A stretch of DNA of 64,000 nucleotides from Bremia lactucae (GCF_004359215.1 NC_090615.1:5787699-5851698), one strand, 5' to 3'. Counted from the stretch's first letter, positions 40,714-52,010 are shown. The notes: generated by a model from the letters alone, not told the origin. Numbers and translations: made by a program.

Positions 40714-42468
40714 ATGGCTTACCGCGGCATGAACTCTAACGCTGAGATCGTGAGCAAGTCTCAGGCACTTATGGTGAACGTAAGTGCCTCGAAAGGCCTT
40801 CAGGGTGTGCTCAAGTCGAACCTTGGTGCGTTTATTTCAACCCCTTCGTATGTTTACACCGATCTTTTCTAACAATTCTGTGGATCCAGGCCCTCGCGGC
40901 ACGCTCAAGATGCTCGTTGGCGGCGCTGGTCAGATTAAACTCACAAAAGATGGCAATGTATTGCTCCACGAGATGCAAATTCAACATCCGACAGCGGCAC
41001 TGATTGCTCGTGCCGCAACGGCACAGGACGACGTCACCGGCGACGGCACGACGTCCACGGTACTATTCATCGGCGAGCTCTTGAAGCAATCTGAACGCTT
41101 TCTAGCGGACGGATTGCACCCACGCATTCTATCGGAAGGCTTTGAGCTAGCAAAGGACGAAGCGTTACGCGTCCTCGAGAGCTTAAAGACCACAAACGTC
41201 GACATTCTAAAAGACCGCGAATTGCTCTGTAGTGTCGCTCGCACGTCACTACGCACCAAACTAGATCAAAAACTTGCCGATCAATTGACGGATATTATCA
41301 CGGATGCTGTGCGTACAATTGCCGTTCCCAATCGTCCAATTGACCTTCATATGATTGAAATCATGCACGTACGTGTGAACGCCATGAAGGCAGTATTGTA
41401 ATCACTCTTACATGCGATAGTTGACTTGTATTATGGATACAGATGTTACATCAGAGTAGCAGTGACAGCCGTCTAGTCAAAGGGTTGGTCCTTGATCATG
41501 GGTCCCGCCATCCCGACATGCCATCATCGTTGGAAAAGTGCTACATCATGACGTGTAATGTATCGCTCGAGTATGAAAAGAGTGAAGTGAATTCCGGCTT
41601 TTTCTACAATAGTGCGGATCAGCGTGAAAAAATGGTTGAAGCGGAGCGAAAATTCACCGACGACAAGGTACGTCAGATTATCGAGTTAAAACGTGACGTG
41701 TGTACCGAAGCAAATGGCAAGACGTTTGTGATTATCAATCAAAAGGGCATTGATCCCTTGTCGCTTGACATGTTGGCCAAAGAAGGGATTCTTGCGTTGC
41801 GTCGAGCAAAGCGCCGGAATATGGAGCGCATTACACTTGCATGTGGGGGCATGCCGATTAATTCGACCGATGACATGGAGGAGTCGATGCTTGGGTATGC
41901 TGGAAAAGTCTATGAGCAAACGCTTGGCGAAGAGCGCTATACGTTTATTGACGACGTGCAGCATCCCAAGTCGTGTACGATTTTAATTAAAGGTCCGAAT
42001 GAGCACACGATTGCGCAGATTAAGGACGCGATTCGTGACGGCGTGCGTGCAGTGAACAATGCTATTGAAGACAAGGGCGTGGTGCCTGGCGCAGCGGCGT
42101 TTGAATTGGCCGCGCACGAAGCGCTGAATCAATTTAAAAGCACAGTAAAGGGTCGTGCAAAGCTCGGAGTACAAGCGTTTGCAGACGCTTTATTGGTGAT
42201 TCCCAAGGTTTTGGCGGAGAATTCGGGTCTGGATGTTCAAGACACTTTGATTGCCGTACAGGAAGAACATCAGAACTCGGGTCGGCCAGTAGGTATTGAC
42301 TTGTTTACTGGCGAACCCATGCTGCCTGACCAAGAAGGGATCTGGGACAATTATCGTGTGAAGCGGCAGTTTATTCACCTCGCGACGACGTTAGCATCCC
42401 AGCTTTTGCTTGTTGACGAAGTGATGCGTGCTGGCAAGAAAATGGGCGGTGGTGGTAATGGCGAGTAG
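40714..42468 (+). CDS. CCT6: T-complex chaperonin subunit zeta (CCT6)
   Basis: CCT6 is one of the eight subunits of the cytosolic TRiC/CCT ring that folds actin, tubulin and WD40 proteins. Exons are 40714-40825, 40890-41368 and 41443-42468. The introns are 64 and 74 nt, with GTGCG and GTACGTG donors, and phases match (1 and 0). The protein has 538 residues, as expected. Landmarks are [33 protein letters not shown], the ATPase motif [24 protein letters not shown] (zeta-type), [46 protein letters not shown] and a C-terminal GGGGNGE tail. The sequence pieces [12 protein letters not shown] and EVNSGFFY favour zeta over other CCT subunits. A candidate TCATACGTT initiator-like site lies at 40681. 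Confidence 0.97.
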
Positions 42469-43276
42469 GGTGTGACCTTGATTCTGACGCTGAAAGTTTA
42501 TTTCTTGTCGGCGTTTTCAAACGAGTGTATGAGGTTGAGGGCTTTCAGATCACTTCCTGGTATAGCAATAATGTGATTTAAAGCTGAAAGTAACGCTTAA
42601 AAGTACTTGATTTCTCCTTTTGATCTTTTTGCATTACTTTGGCACGATCGTTTTCTTTTTTTAAGATGTGTTTTTAGATTAAGTACCAACAAAATGAGTG
42701 TAAAATGAGTTTTTTGGTCAATCTGACGAAATGAATTGGAATGCGATTCAGTCAGAATTTTAAAGCATCTTTTTTCCAGAGAAGGCTAATTTGTTTTTTT
42801 CAACAATTTCATTTCTGAGGATTTTGTAAGACTTAGTGTGACTTATTGCGGGGAGAATGCTGTCTCCATGAACCACTACATTCGAGCGTCTGTGTTTGTA
42901 GTTAATAGCGTAATTGCAAACAGCGAGACTATAAAATGCTACTTCTAAAAAATTTCGAATACGTGTTGACAGTTAAGTCTGACCGAGCTTCAAATTGATC
43001 TTAAATTAGGTGTGGTTTTATATTATTTTTTTTACGAAAAAATCTCACTCCGATTCGACTTAAAGTCAGGCGAGATATTGAACTATGGAAGTGCTCAGCT
43101 GGCTTATTGACCGTGAAAAGCTACAAACAACGTTTTTCTGCCTCATCAGATAGCAAACAATATTGTTTGTACACACAAATAAATAATCAAGTTTATCCGT
43201 TCTGCGGCAGATGTGATAAACTTCCCATTACGACGTCTAATTCTTCTGGCATTAAACACTAAAACAATCCTTTTCT
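42469..43276. other. Intergenic stretch between convergent CCT6 and the SNARE gene
   Basis: No gene seen. The sequence is AT-rich with poly(T) runs (for example around 42655 and 43020) and probably contains both 3' regions. Confidence 0.45.
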
Positions 43277-43798
43277 TTACCGCACAAATAATATATAAAA
43301 TACTAAAAGGTCGGTTATGGACAGCGCCACAATGACCATATAAAGACACAATTTCTTGCGATACGAGCGTTCTGCTACCAATTGCAACAAACGTCGTACC
43401 TGGCGGGTCATATTTGACGTCTCAGACACCTTTTCTTTCGTGTCATGGAGTTGCGAACGCTGGAGCTCCAAATCCACGAGCACGTTCTTTGCCAACTCTT
43501 CAGATGCAACTACAGTGCGACGTGCACGTTCAATATTGTCAGATGTACGCAGAAGCGATCGTACGCTCTGTAATTCAGACACACACACCAATCAGTCGAA
43601 TACGAGAAGATCCAAAGACGGTCAACGTACGGAATCTTCTTGAAGGAAGGTGCTGTAATCATTATGGCGACGTAAGATCGATCCTGCACCTATACTACCA
43701 CTCGTACTGCTAGTAAAGATTCCGCCTCCGTTGGCTCCATTGTGCTCGGCTTTCGATACGCGAAGTAAACCCGTCCGTTCCTGTTCATTTTGGCTCAT
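43277..43798 (-). CDS. VTI1: VTI1-like Qb-SNARE
   Basis: Exon 1 is 43798-43631 and exon 2 is 43567-43277, giving 152 residues; the 63-nt phase-0 intron has donor GTACGT and acceptor TTACAG. The N-terminus is short and polar (NGANGGGIFTSSTSGS). The SNARE motif follows (ELAKNVLVDLELQRSQLHDT, KEKVSETSNMTRQVRRLLQL), then a single C-terminal membrane anchor (LYMVIVALSITDLLVFYILF). The pattern fits VTI1/VTI1B, Qb-SNAREs of the Golgi-endosome-vacuole route, but the usual N-terminal Habc bundle (about 100 residues) is missing, which is odd. Upstream in-frame sequence begins only with TTG; the ATG at 43798 was chosen. An unrecognised 5' exon could supply Habc. Divergent from MMTAG2-like. Confidence 0.7.
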
Positions 43799-43884
43799 TT
43801 GGTCATAAGCGATAACCGGTGACGCTAATTCTTGTGTCACATAATCTACATATTTGGTGTGCAAAACATCAGTTCACTTTTGTA
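43799..43884. promoter_or_regulatory. 86-bp divergent promoter between SNARE and MMTAG2-like genes
   Basis: The two start codons are separated by 86 nt. The minus-strand frame is open further upstream (TTG at 43864) and overlaps this region, so a longer 5' exon remains possible. Confidence 0.45.
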
Positions 43885-44888
43885 ATGAGCTTCGGGAAGA
43901 CAAACTATCGCGTTGGCGGCACGCGTGGCGGCGCTGATCGTACGTCGCTAGTGCGGTTGATTGCGATGCTATATCTGTCAAAACTATACTAATCAATTGG
44001 TGTTTTGGCTGCGGTTAGAATTTAAGTGGGATGACGTGAAGAATGATAAATACCGAGAGAATTACTTGGGCCATTCGGTCCAGGCGCCTGTCGGTCGGTG
44101 GCAGAAGAATAAGGACCTTACCTGGTACGCCAAAGCTACCCAATCGCAGAGAGCCGAAGCTTTGGAGTCGGAACGTGCTATCGCAAAGCAGCGCGATGAA
44201 GATCTTATGAACGAGGCATTGTACGTAGCTTGTAAAAGCTCGACTTTTCGAAACGCTCACGGTGTTTAAGTACAGGGGTATCGCACCAAAGAAATCCCGC
44301 GAACCTATTGACAGCTTAAGTGCGTCGGAAATGAAAGAGCTACTTAAGAGAGGAGAGGCGGAGCGGGACGGAACAAGTGTCGAAAGGGTAGAAGGCCTTG
44401 GGGCAGCACCAGTAAATTCTTTGGGCTTGAAAACGGGAATCAAGCGGACATTAGTGGAGCGATACAAGGACCAACTTCTAAGTGGCAAAGCCGATATCAC
44501 GTACGCTCTTCCAGGGTCAATAGCTGTCCCGAGGAGTGAAAAAGAAGCCAAGACAGCGAGAAAAGAGGCTCGTGACACTGAAAAAGCAGTGAAAAAAATC
44601 AAGAAAAAAGAGAAAAAAGAACGAAAAAACGAGAAAAAGGCGCGATGGAATCGAGAAGTAAAACATCGGAAGGAAAAAGAGGAGCGAAGCCGGGATTCCC
44701 GGTCTCAATCGCCTCGAATATCAATGCGAAGGTCACGTTCTTCCAGTCTACACTATCGAAAACGTTCTCGATCTTGTATACGATCATCAAAGCGTACGAG
44801 ACATTATTCTCCGACTCGGGAAGATAAAACGCACACAAATTTGCACGTTTCTACGAGAAAACGCTCGCGTTCTCGCCGCCGTAAGTAA
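43885..44888 (+). CDS. MMTAG2-like nuclear protein (PF10159-type) with Arg/Ser/Lys-rich tail
   Basis: Exons are 43885-43939, 44019-44220 and 44276-44888, with 79- and 55-nt introns and GTACGT donors. The spliced protein has 289 residues. The conserved N-terminal domain (residues about 1-115) matches the multiple-myeloma-tumour-associated protein 2 family: MSFGKTNYRVGGTRGGAD, QFKWDDVKNDKYRENYLG, HSVQAPVGRWQKNKDLTWYA, and, after the second junction, GIAPKK. The C-terminal half is highly charged, Lys/Glu-rich then Arg/Ser-rich (KKIKKKEKKERKNEKKAR; SRSQSPRISMRRSRSSS). Proteins with such tails are usually nuclear and RNA-associated, but the family's role is poorly known. The conserved domain is well matched; function is not assigned. 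Confidence 0.87.
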
Positions 44889-44974
44889 TAATCAAATATA
44901 TGTCAAACCCTTTATTATACTACCGCATTCGTCGTCTTTCTTTCTATAAGCGGAACAAATGAACTTGTCGTCAT

Positions 44975-45796
44975 TTAATCCGATTTTGATGCTGTATAAG
45001 CCTTCTTTTGGCGTCCACAGCGTTCGGAATTGCCATCTTTTAACTCATATGCTGGCAAGTAGTGCCCTTCACGGGTATCATTACGTTTTCGCCAAAGTTC
45101 TGGATTCTGTACAGTGTCAAACACAGTGCCAAGTGACGTGTACCCATGATCGTACAGCGTACAGTAACTCAAGCTACAGTCGCGTAGAAAGCTCCAGACA
45201 TCCGCGTATGTCCACTTCAGGATGGGATTGACACGCAGAAAAGGAGGCCATCCAGGGCTACTTGGAGCAAAGTGTTCCATGTCATCCGTATACGGATCTC
45301 CGCCACGTACACCCATGTAGATCCCTTTTATCTTTAAAGTATTAATCATGTCCTTCACACCCTCGACAAACGAACATTTGTACACGTGGCAATTTAATGC
45401 GTACATTTTGGTACATTTTTCGGTAAATGCTCGTACTTCCAAAAATTGGTCGTACGAGTCAAAGTACATCACTGGGATGTCCTGTAGCTGCGCCTGGACG
45501 CGAGTCTCGAGCTCGTCGTCTGGCAATAAGTCGACAAGAGGAGTACGTGACGATGCGAGATTTTTTTTCGAGTGCATCAGCTGCACTTCTTCGAGAACGC
45601 GTTTCGCAAGAACAATACGAAGTAGATGCAGTAACACAGTTGAATCTTTGCCCCCATTAAAGCTTAAGCAGACGCCATCGAGGCCGAAAATGTCGATGGC
45701 GCTACGCAGCACGTCGAGTGCTTTCTGCACCCGCTTCTGCTTGGCAGCATCGGCACTGGCAAAATATTGATCAAACCGCAGCAATGTCGACTGCAT
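44975..45796 (-). CDS. FAD1: FAD synthase (FMN adenylyltransferase, PAPS-reductase-like)
   Basis: This enzyme transfers AMP from ATP to FMN to make FAD. From the ATG at 45796 the protein has 273 residues in one exon. The PP-loop GVCLSFNGGKDSTVLLHLLR binds ATP. Later come YMGVRGGDPYTDDMEHFAPS, PGWPPFLRVNPILKWTYADV, YGHTSLGTVFDT-like YDHGYTSLGTVFDT and a basic C-terminus. This is the eukaryotic FAD1 architecture without the molybdopterin-binding part found in animal FLAD1. The frame stays open upstream to GTG at 45868, which would add 24 residues coded by a tandem 27-bp repeat, and there is no ATG there. A mitochondrial presequence from an upstream exon cannot be excluded. It converges with the MMTAG2-like gene, 86 nt apart. 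Confidence 0.93.
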   Translation of the reverse strand: MQSTLLRFDQYFASADAAKQKRVQKALDVLRSAIDIFGLDGVCLSFNGGKDSTVLLHLLRIVLAKRVLEEVQLMHSKKNLASSRTPLVDLLPDDELETRVQAQLQDIPVMYFDSYDQFLEVRAFTEKCTKMYALNCHVYKCSFVEGVKDMINTLKIKGIYMGVRGGDPYTDDMEHFAPSSPGWPPFLRVNPILKWTYADVWSFLRDCSLSYCTLYDHGYTSLGTVFDTVQNPELWRKRNDTREGHYLPAYELKDGNSERCGRQKKAYTASKSD

Positions 45797-45814
45797 ATTG
45801 GCGTTGCTTATTGT

Positions 45815-45863
45815 AAGTGTACGAACTGAAATTGTACGCCCAAGTGTACGAACTGGAATTGTA
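45815..45863. repeat. Tandem 27-bp repeat just upstream of FAD synthase
   Basis: Two copies of AAGTGTACGAACTG(A/G)AATTGTA, at 45815-45841 and 45842-45863, differ by one base over the shared 22 bases. The minus-strand FAD synthase ATG is 18 nt away. It may be duplicated promoter or leader sequence. Confidence 0.85.
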
Positions 45864-47041
45864 AGCACTCCTTGATGGTGCAGTTCGATTGTTATCCCAC
45901 TTGTCGTTCATGGTTTTTGGCAAATGAAACGTCCGCAATTAACGAGCCAATTGAAGAGGCTGCCGTCACGTACACCTTCAAAGACTATCTTATTGAATGC
46001 TACAATATAGTTAACATTACAAAGCTCTATTTTTTTATTAGATTGATGTATTGCGAAAATGAGATTTACAAATAAATTCCTTTTTTTTTAAAAGACAGCT
46101 AAAAATTATGTAATCTTTTCCCTTTACTTTCCATTGTAGAAATTTCAATTTTGATAGTGTCTTAAGTGAAAACGGCAGACGCTTATTTGAGAAGTAAATT
46201 TTCACAATATTTAATTTGATAATTTTTTGAATTAATGTCTGTAACGACACAATTAATAGATATATTGCTTTCCAATGGTTATCGTTATGTATTCGTGCCA
46301 TTCAATACAGTAGGCCATTGTAAAGGCGTACAAACAATTTATTTATATATTGCACATGAATATTATTCACACACCATGTACAATCTAGCCTTCAATTTTT
46401 AAAAGATGAATGTTTTATCCAGAAACCTTCGGAGGAAGATACAAGTAGCATCTATACCATTAACATACGAACTCGCGTTTATGCTATAAAGCCTGAGCAA
46501 TCTCCCACGAGCAATGTTTCTATAAACTCATCACGATCAAGTAAACGATTTACTGAGCAAAAAAGTCAAGTTAAGTGTCGTAGCTAAGCGTTCGCCAGGC
46601 TCAATATCACCTATTCGACTTCAGCATACGCTTTCGAATACGCTGATTATATGACGTTGCTAAAAAGAAGGTCCTTCCTTAACGAGTACTTGGTCACTTG
46701 GTTTTTTGTAAGTAAAGTGCCGAGTATCTGAAGCAAAACAAGAAAGTAGTGCAGATAGAAAACAAATTTCGTGCCGGATGAAGGTTATATCGCAACACCG
46801 AATGGTACGTGATTAAAGAAGCGATGAATAGCTCTAACGGCCATGAAGCGACGAGACGGCCAATTAAAACCAATATAGTCAATGCACTTGCAAACAGATT
46901 AGCAACTAGAAACGTGGTCATGTCCGTTACACGCGTGGTGCTAAAAAATCATTGATTTCATCCACCACCACCTTCCCGCAAGCCGGAGGCAGAAACAATC
47001 TATCTAAACAGTCCTAGGGCGAGTATTTAGTGACCCGAGCT
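45864..47041. other. Gene-poor, AT-rich border with a few open fragments
   Basis: No supported gene. On the plus strand 45873-46007 is open (FDCYPTCRSWFLANE) and could be an exon divergent from FAD synthase. At about 46435-46585 the plus strand reads SSIYTINIRTRVYAI to a TAA. The minus-strand ORF 46921-46694 has an ATG and 75 residues rich in hydrophobic amino acids (LFASALTILVLIG; LFSICTTFLFCF), perhaps a relic of a membrane protein. None matched a family I know. Confidence 0.4.
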
Positions 47042-47613
47042 TGTAGTTAACGGAATCGTTAAGGGGTGGAACCTTTACTAGTACTGGTAACGGTATTAGT
47101 CAGCCTACACTGATTACAGTTAAGGTGGAGCGCCTTGACTGCTTCATGAAAACGAAAGTTCTAGGTAGCTACGAAGTCCTAGCTACGTAGAACTTTCCTT
47201 TGCACGTCGCAAGGAAGTCCTAGCTACCAAGGTTAATTCTACGGCTTAAAAATAGAGAAAAGTAGAACTGTATTAAAAAATTTAAGCTCCCCATAACGAT
47301 GTTTTATCTACTACTGACTTCATTATATTAATAGCTAACTATGTACGGCTACTTGCGCACCGCACAATCGTGTCTTGTGACGATTAGCGGAATTGATTCA
47401 AACTCAAATTAAGCAATCAATAGAACTACTGTTTTATTGCGTCAATATTACCAAATTTGGTAATATTGGAATTATAAAGTAATAGATATAATAATGTCGT
47501 ACTTCTTCATGTGCTTCCTCTTATCGAAAATAGTATGTACTATTCCTCCTATAGGAGATAATATCTATTTAACGAGACACCCCGCTGCATCGCCACCTCC
47601 CTTAACTAACAGT
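47042..47613. repeat. Candidate solo LTR (about 570 bp)
   Basis: It starts TGTAGTTAACGGAATCG and ends CCTTAACTAACA, so it has TG...CA ends and short imperfect inverted termini. Two palindromic blocks are near the start (47153-47193, AAAGTTCTAGGTAGC...TAGAACTTT). Degraded gypsy integrase sequence follows within 300 bp. No second copy was found in the window. Confidence 0.5.
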
Positions 47614-48120
47614 CACAATAGTGACTGATATGGAATGACAGCAAAATACTATTACATATATCCCTGTAAATTTTGCATCATTGGTATGTTATGTAAAGCT
47701 CAATTTTATTGGCACTACCGATTTTGTTCAAAATCAATTCGTTTTTTTGCGCATGATGTCGAAACCGTGCGCGTAGCTTGCAAGTACGCAAAGCTGGTAG
47801 CTGCACGGACCAGTGCAGCTACTGGTAATGCAAAGTTGATGCTAAGGCGTATACTGTGAGGAATTTGTACTCAAATTCCCCACTCTACAAAAACAAGGAT
47901 TCTATTGTTTTTGTGGTCGTCTTTGGGAAATCCGGAGACGAAGTCCATAGATACGGACTGCCAAATTTCGTCTAAGAAATTTTAGACAGTTACTAATTTA
48001 AAAAGATTTAATGAAACATTACCTTTATGAAATATAGCTCGCTTATTACTGGCACAAGTATAGCAAGAATTATGCGGAGCAAACTAATTAATTAAGCTTT
48101 ATTTTGTCTTTGAGGTTGGA
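47614..48120 (-). mobile_element. Gypsy integrase fragment (degraded), minus strand
   Basis: On the minus strand, 47972-47905 reads WQSVSMDFVSGFPKDDHK, the start of a gypsy integrase core (W-x-S-x-S-M-D-F). The same motif appears in the second gypsy relic near 50885. Other parts are too mutated to follow; an unrelated open frame on the plus strand (47635-47859) is taken as chance. Confidence 0.6.
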
Positions 48121-48374
48121 ACCTAAACAGCTATCCGTTCGGATGTGTTTTTCTTCTTCACGTATTGATCGATTAAAACAGGCCATGTAAGGAAGTCAGC
48201 CTTCCCACATAGATCGATTTCGCAACCGCACTTGTCGTATCCATGTTAAACGAAGATGTTGAAACAAACCGAATCGCGAAGGAGATTTGTTCTAAGATCA
48301 ATGTCGCAACCGCTCTTTCGCATCCCTGTATACGCGTTAGCGTCATTTGTGCTTAAATTGGAGGTGGCTGATAT

Positions 48375-49870
48375 ATGTCTCCTACTACTCCCATTGTAAG
48401 TGGCAGTTACAAGTCACCTGCTACTCCCATTGAAGGTGACTGGGCCGAGTTGGCGTCATCGCCCGACTCGGTAGCAATTGTGAAGGCCCCCGGATTACCG
48501 GGGCCACGTCCAATACACGTATGGGTTCTAACGTGTAAACAATTAAGTGATGACGAAGTTTTTTTACACTTTGACAGACCCTTTTGGTGATCTTGTGATG
48601 TCTCCATGGACGACGATGACTGTGGAGATGTCAGTATGCATCTCAGGGACGGAATGATTCAAAGGATCACTCCGATTTTCGAGAGCCATGTTAGCGTAAG
48701 CGTTAACATGAGCCAACGGGAGAAAGCGCCATTTTTTGCGGTTTGCTCCCGAAAGGAAGATTAGGATACTCTCTAAGGGCAATCTAGCTCGTTGGTCTGG
48801 TACAACCAACGATCAGTACAATATTCCGTTATTCAACTCATCCAGGCATTTCAAGCCGAGCGAGGACGAAACGAAATTCTTCATTGATGCCTTTTCCAGC
48901 ATCGGTGATACACATTTATGCGGACAAAGGATGTCACTTCTTGGTTTCAAGCTTGAGAAGCATTTCTACAGAATGTACAAAGCATAGACCGCAAGACATG
49001 GCTTGACAAACTGGATGCTTTCCGTGAACGGTTCGAAAACGGACTGTTGTCGGTGCACGCTACAAGCTGCTCCGTTTGTCTAGAGAAGCATAATTTCCTT
49101 GCCTTCCGTGGAAGGATCATGCCCATGCTATATAAGGGTGCAGGTCATGCTCCTAAGGAGACATACTCCCTTCAAGATCCTCATTGAAGGACGCTCATCT
49201 CTTGTTGGATGCGCGAAGAAATTGAAACCTTCAATCCTTTTACGAGCGCAAGAGGCGCTCGTTCTCTGACGGACACTCTGTCGAGGAGGATGGACCTCGT
49301 CATACTGTCGGACGAGACCCGAAACGTCCATCATCAGTTACGAACAAGGTTCCCAACTAACATGCGAGGGTGGAGACCCTCGCCAACGAACTAGATAATT
49401 CAATCGAACCCCATTCACGTCATGGTGGTTCGAGAAGCGTTCAACAAGAAAAGGATTTTCAATGCTCAAATCCGTCAATGGATGTAAAGGGGGGAGAAAA
49501 TTATGTTCGCCTCGTCTGACAAACCCGAATCAACATCGTGATTTGGATCGCACCCTTCATTATTTGAGGGAGGTCATTGATCACGAGCGATTCCGTCGCC
49601 GCGAGTTAGCGATGACCGTCGATAATGTTTCTCGTGACCAGTTGATAAAATTTGGCGCTAGTTGCAACTGATCAGCTGGTAAATGAAAGGACGTTACAGT
49701 CCCTTCAAAACGAGCCGGATGTCTCATCCTTGGAGGATGTAATGGATCGTCTCGTTCGTGAGAACCAGACTCTGTCCCGAGACTATCATGGTTTAGCTTG
49801 GGACCATATGGCTTTGGTTGACACTTTAACTCTTCCTGGTGATTCGGAATCAGAAGAAGCCTCGTACTGA
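48375..49870 (+). mobile_element. Decayed plus-strand gag-like polyprotein relic
   Basis: Plus-strand pieces in changing frames read consistently: GLPGPRPIHVWVLTCKQ, DDEVFLHFDRPF, then NGRKRHFLRFAPERKIRIL, TKFFIDAFSSIGDTHLCG, TWLDKLDAFRERFENGLLS, and a helical region (LREVIDHERFRRRELAM; LEDVMDRLVRENQTLSRDY). Stops divide them. Length and position next to gypsy sequence suggest a gag-type protein or associated ORF from an LTR element. No Cys-His knuckle was found, so the assignment is tentative. Confidence 0.4.
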
Positions 49871-50399
49871 TGGTAATGTCGGAGACGCCCAACAAAAAGC
49901 GTAGGATGCGTACGCATCCTACCAGGCAGATCGATCGTGTATGCAATGCTTTGGCGCGGAATCGGCCGATATGCTTGGGTAGTAATTTATAACTGCCCAC
50001 ATTCGTCACTCATGTTCTGGTGAATTTACCGTAGACAGTAGGACTAGACCGTTAACATTAAATACAATTATGTTTGGTCATCCACATTTGTCAGAGTTCT
50101 GTTTGTGTCGGTCCACCGCATCAGCAATGACCGCTGATTCTTTAGCCAGAAGGTTATCACTTGCTGACTCTATTTCGTTTTGTCTTTAGTGCACCGGTGC
50201 GCACTGCGGATAATGTTGTTCTCCTAGCATTGTTTTTGTCCTCATTATTATTGTTTTCGATGCTGAGTGTTTCAACCCCGTAATCAAAGTCAGTAATAGC
50301 ATTGCTGGTATTACTGAGTTTGTTCACTTTAAAGTTGATTAAATCAACATTGGTATCCTTCGCAATGACCTAAGGGCCAATTCTTGATAATCAAGAGCG
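49871..50399. other. No gene seen; probable TE-derived spacer
   Basis: Contains only short open frames. A GTGCTAGC-poor, AT-rich stretch follows the gag-like relic; possible LTR material, but no ends were recognised. Confidence 0.35.
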
Positions 50400-52010
50400 A
50401 GAAAGTTCTTTGATCGAGTCCCCCCCCCTTCATTAAAAGTCACTCTCAAAAAGTGGGTTTACGTGGATGGTGAAAGCCGTTGACGTAAAACGGTGCATGC
50501 TTTGTAGAAGCATGCACTATTGTTGATGCCAAATTCTATTATCGGAATAAACTCCTTCCAACTCGTAAAAGAGTGGACGTTACGCAAAGTATCTCTTCGA
50601 GGATACGGTGAACACGCTCCGTCTGACCATCTATGTCAGTATGATCAGAAGATGACATTTCAAATGTGTTCTAAGTGATTCGAACACAGTTTGCCAAAAT
50701 TCTGCTGTGAATCTAGGTTCTCGATCTGAGACTATTTCACGAGGTAACCCATGAAGTCGAAATATCGTGTCAACAAAGACACGAGCACAGCCTTTTGCTG
50801 TGATAGACTCCAGGACTGCAAAGTATCCCAGCATTCTTGTGAGCGTCGTCGGGAAACCCAAAGTAAAAGTCGATAGATACGGGCTGCAAACGCTTTTGCC
50901 GGTATAGGCGGCGGTTGTGATGGAGCACGGGATGAAGAACTAAACTTCATTGGTTGAAAAATCTCGCAAGCACGTATGGACTTGTGCACGTACACATTTT
51001 GGCGATGCAAGTAAAAGTCGCGAATTAATTAGTGGCAAGTCTTCTTACGTCCCCGATGCTTCCTTATTGGCGCATCGTGACACTCATAGTTATGCGTAGT
51101 CGCAAATCATTATAAGTCACGAGGTATGTTGCCGACAATGGCTGTTTAATGTAGGAATTTATTAGGTGTTGTGCATCGATCTTATGAAGATCGATACAAC
51201 AACGAAATACCATTAAGAATTTGTTGGGATGGATTCCGAGGTGATCCATAAAACCATTAAGAGCCGCATAAACGTTTAAGGCTCTTTGAAGGTCGTCAAG
51301 TAATGTTGAGGACAGAACACTAAAATTGTTGCATCGCTGGACTTATCCTCACTTTTGATTGGTACAGCCATGTTATTCATCTTAACGCACGTCCATAATC
51401 AGTCCCCACACCCCACAAAGAATGACGAGGCGGCTATCTTTCTTGCGTAACATTACTTCTTCGTTGCTGATGTGCGAAAACACATCAGCAACATTCGGTC
51501 GTCCTGGCTTATATTCCACGAAGAAGTAATGTTCAGCAAGAAAGATAGCCGCCTCGTCATTCTTTGTGGGCGGTGTGGACTGATTATGGACGTGCATTAA
51601 GACGATTAATCCGTTTAAATAAGTGGCAATCTTCTTCTAAAATGTAGACTCGAAGCTTAGCGGGTGCATATTTAATGGCAGAGAGCTCTGGTCGTGTACC
51701 AGATGATTATGCCCAGCTATATAAAGATGGCGCGACTATTAGCAGATGACGCGCTCTGCGCTGTCTGTATCATTTTCCTTTACTCCACAGCCGATGGCAT
51801 CACAGACCACGCGAAAGGGTCGATCATGGAGAAACTTATCGAAATAACCAAATTCTTCAAGCTCAAGCACCTGCATGTCGACATCAAATTTATTAACACC
51901 TTCCACATTTGTGCCTAAGCAGGTCATTCAAATAGACTCCCATGATAGCATACCATTCTCGTCGGCCTTGTAGAAGACACATATATCATTAATACACTGC
52001 ACGAAACAAA
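50400..52010 (-). mobile_element. Gypsy pol relic with RNase H and integrase, minus strand
   Basis: From right to left: RNase H start at 51927-51739 (FVVCDAIGC-like RPFRVVCDAIGCGVKEND), RNase H end with YKPGRPNVADVFSHI at about 51520, then the integrase core at 50890-50631 (QPVSIDFYFGFPTTLTRM; FVDTIFRLHGLPREIVSDRE; PRFTAEFWQTVF). All are on the minus strand in the order expected for gypsy pol. Stops interrupt each. The segment also contains a large compound fold-back (51382-51600) within the RNase H part. Reverse transcriptase is not recognised further right. Confidence 0.8.
51382..51600. repeat. Compound fold-back: 82-bp arms plus inner 12-bp hairpin
   Basis: Left arm 51382-51463 and right arm 51519-51600 are complementary at almost every position (a handful of mismatches). 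Inside, 51463-51474 (GTTGCTGATGTG) pairs perfectly with 51481-51492 across the loop CGAAAA. The right arm is the normal gypsy RNase H sequence; the left arm is its inverted copy, so this is a local inverted duplication. Confidence 0.9.

Noticed and set aside
40981..41259. Minus-strand frames opposite CCT6
   Set aside because: Antisense shadows of a clear CCT6 exon.
47635..47859. 74-aa plus-strand frame next to the candidate solo LTR
   Set aside because: Neighbouring sequence is minus-strand gypsy integrase; this frame has no domain and appears to be chance.
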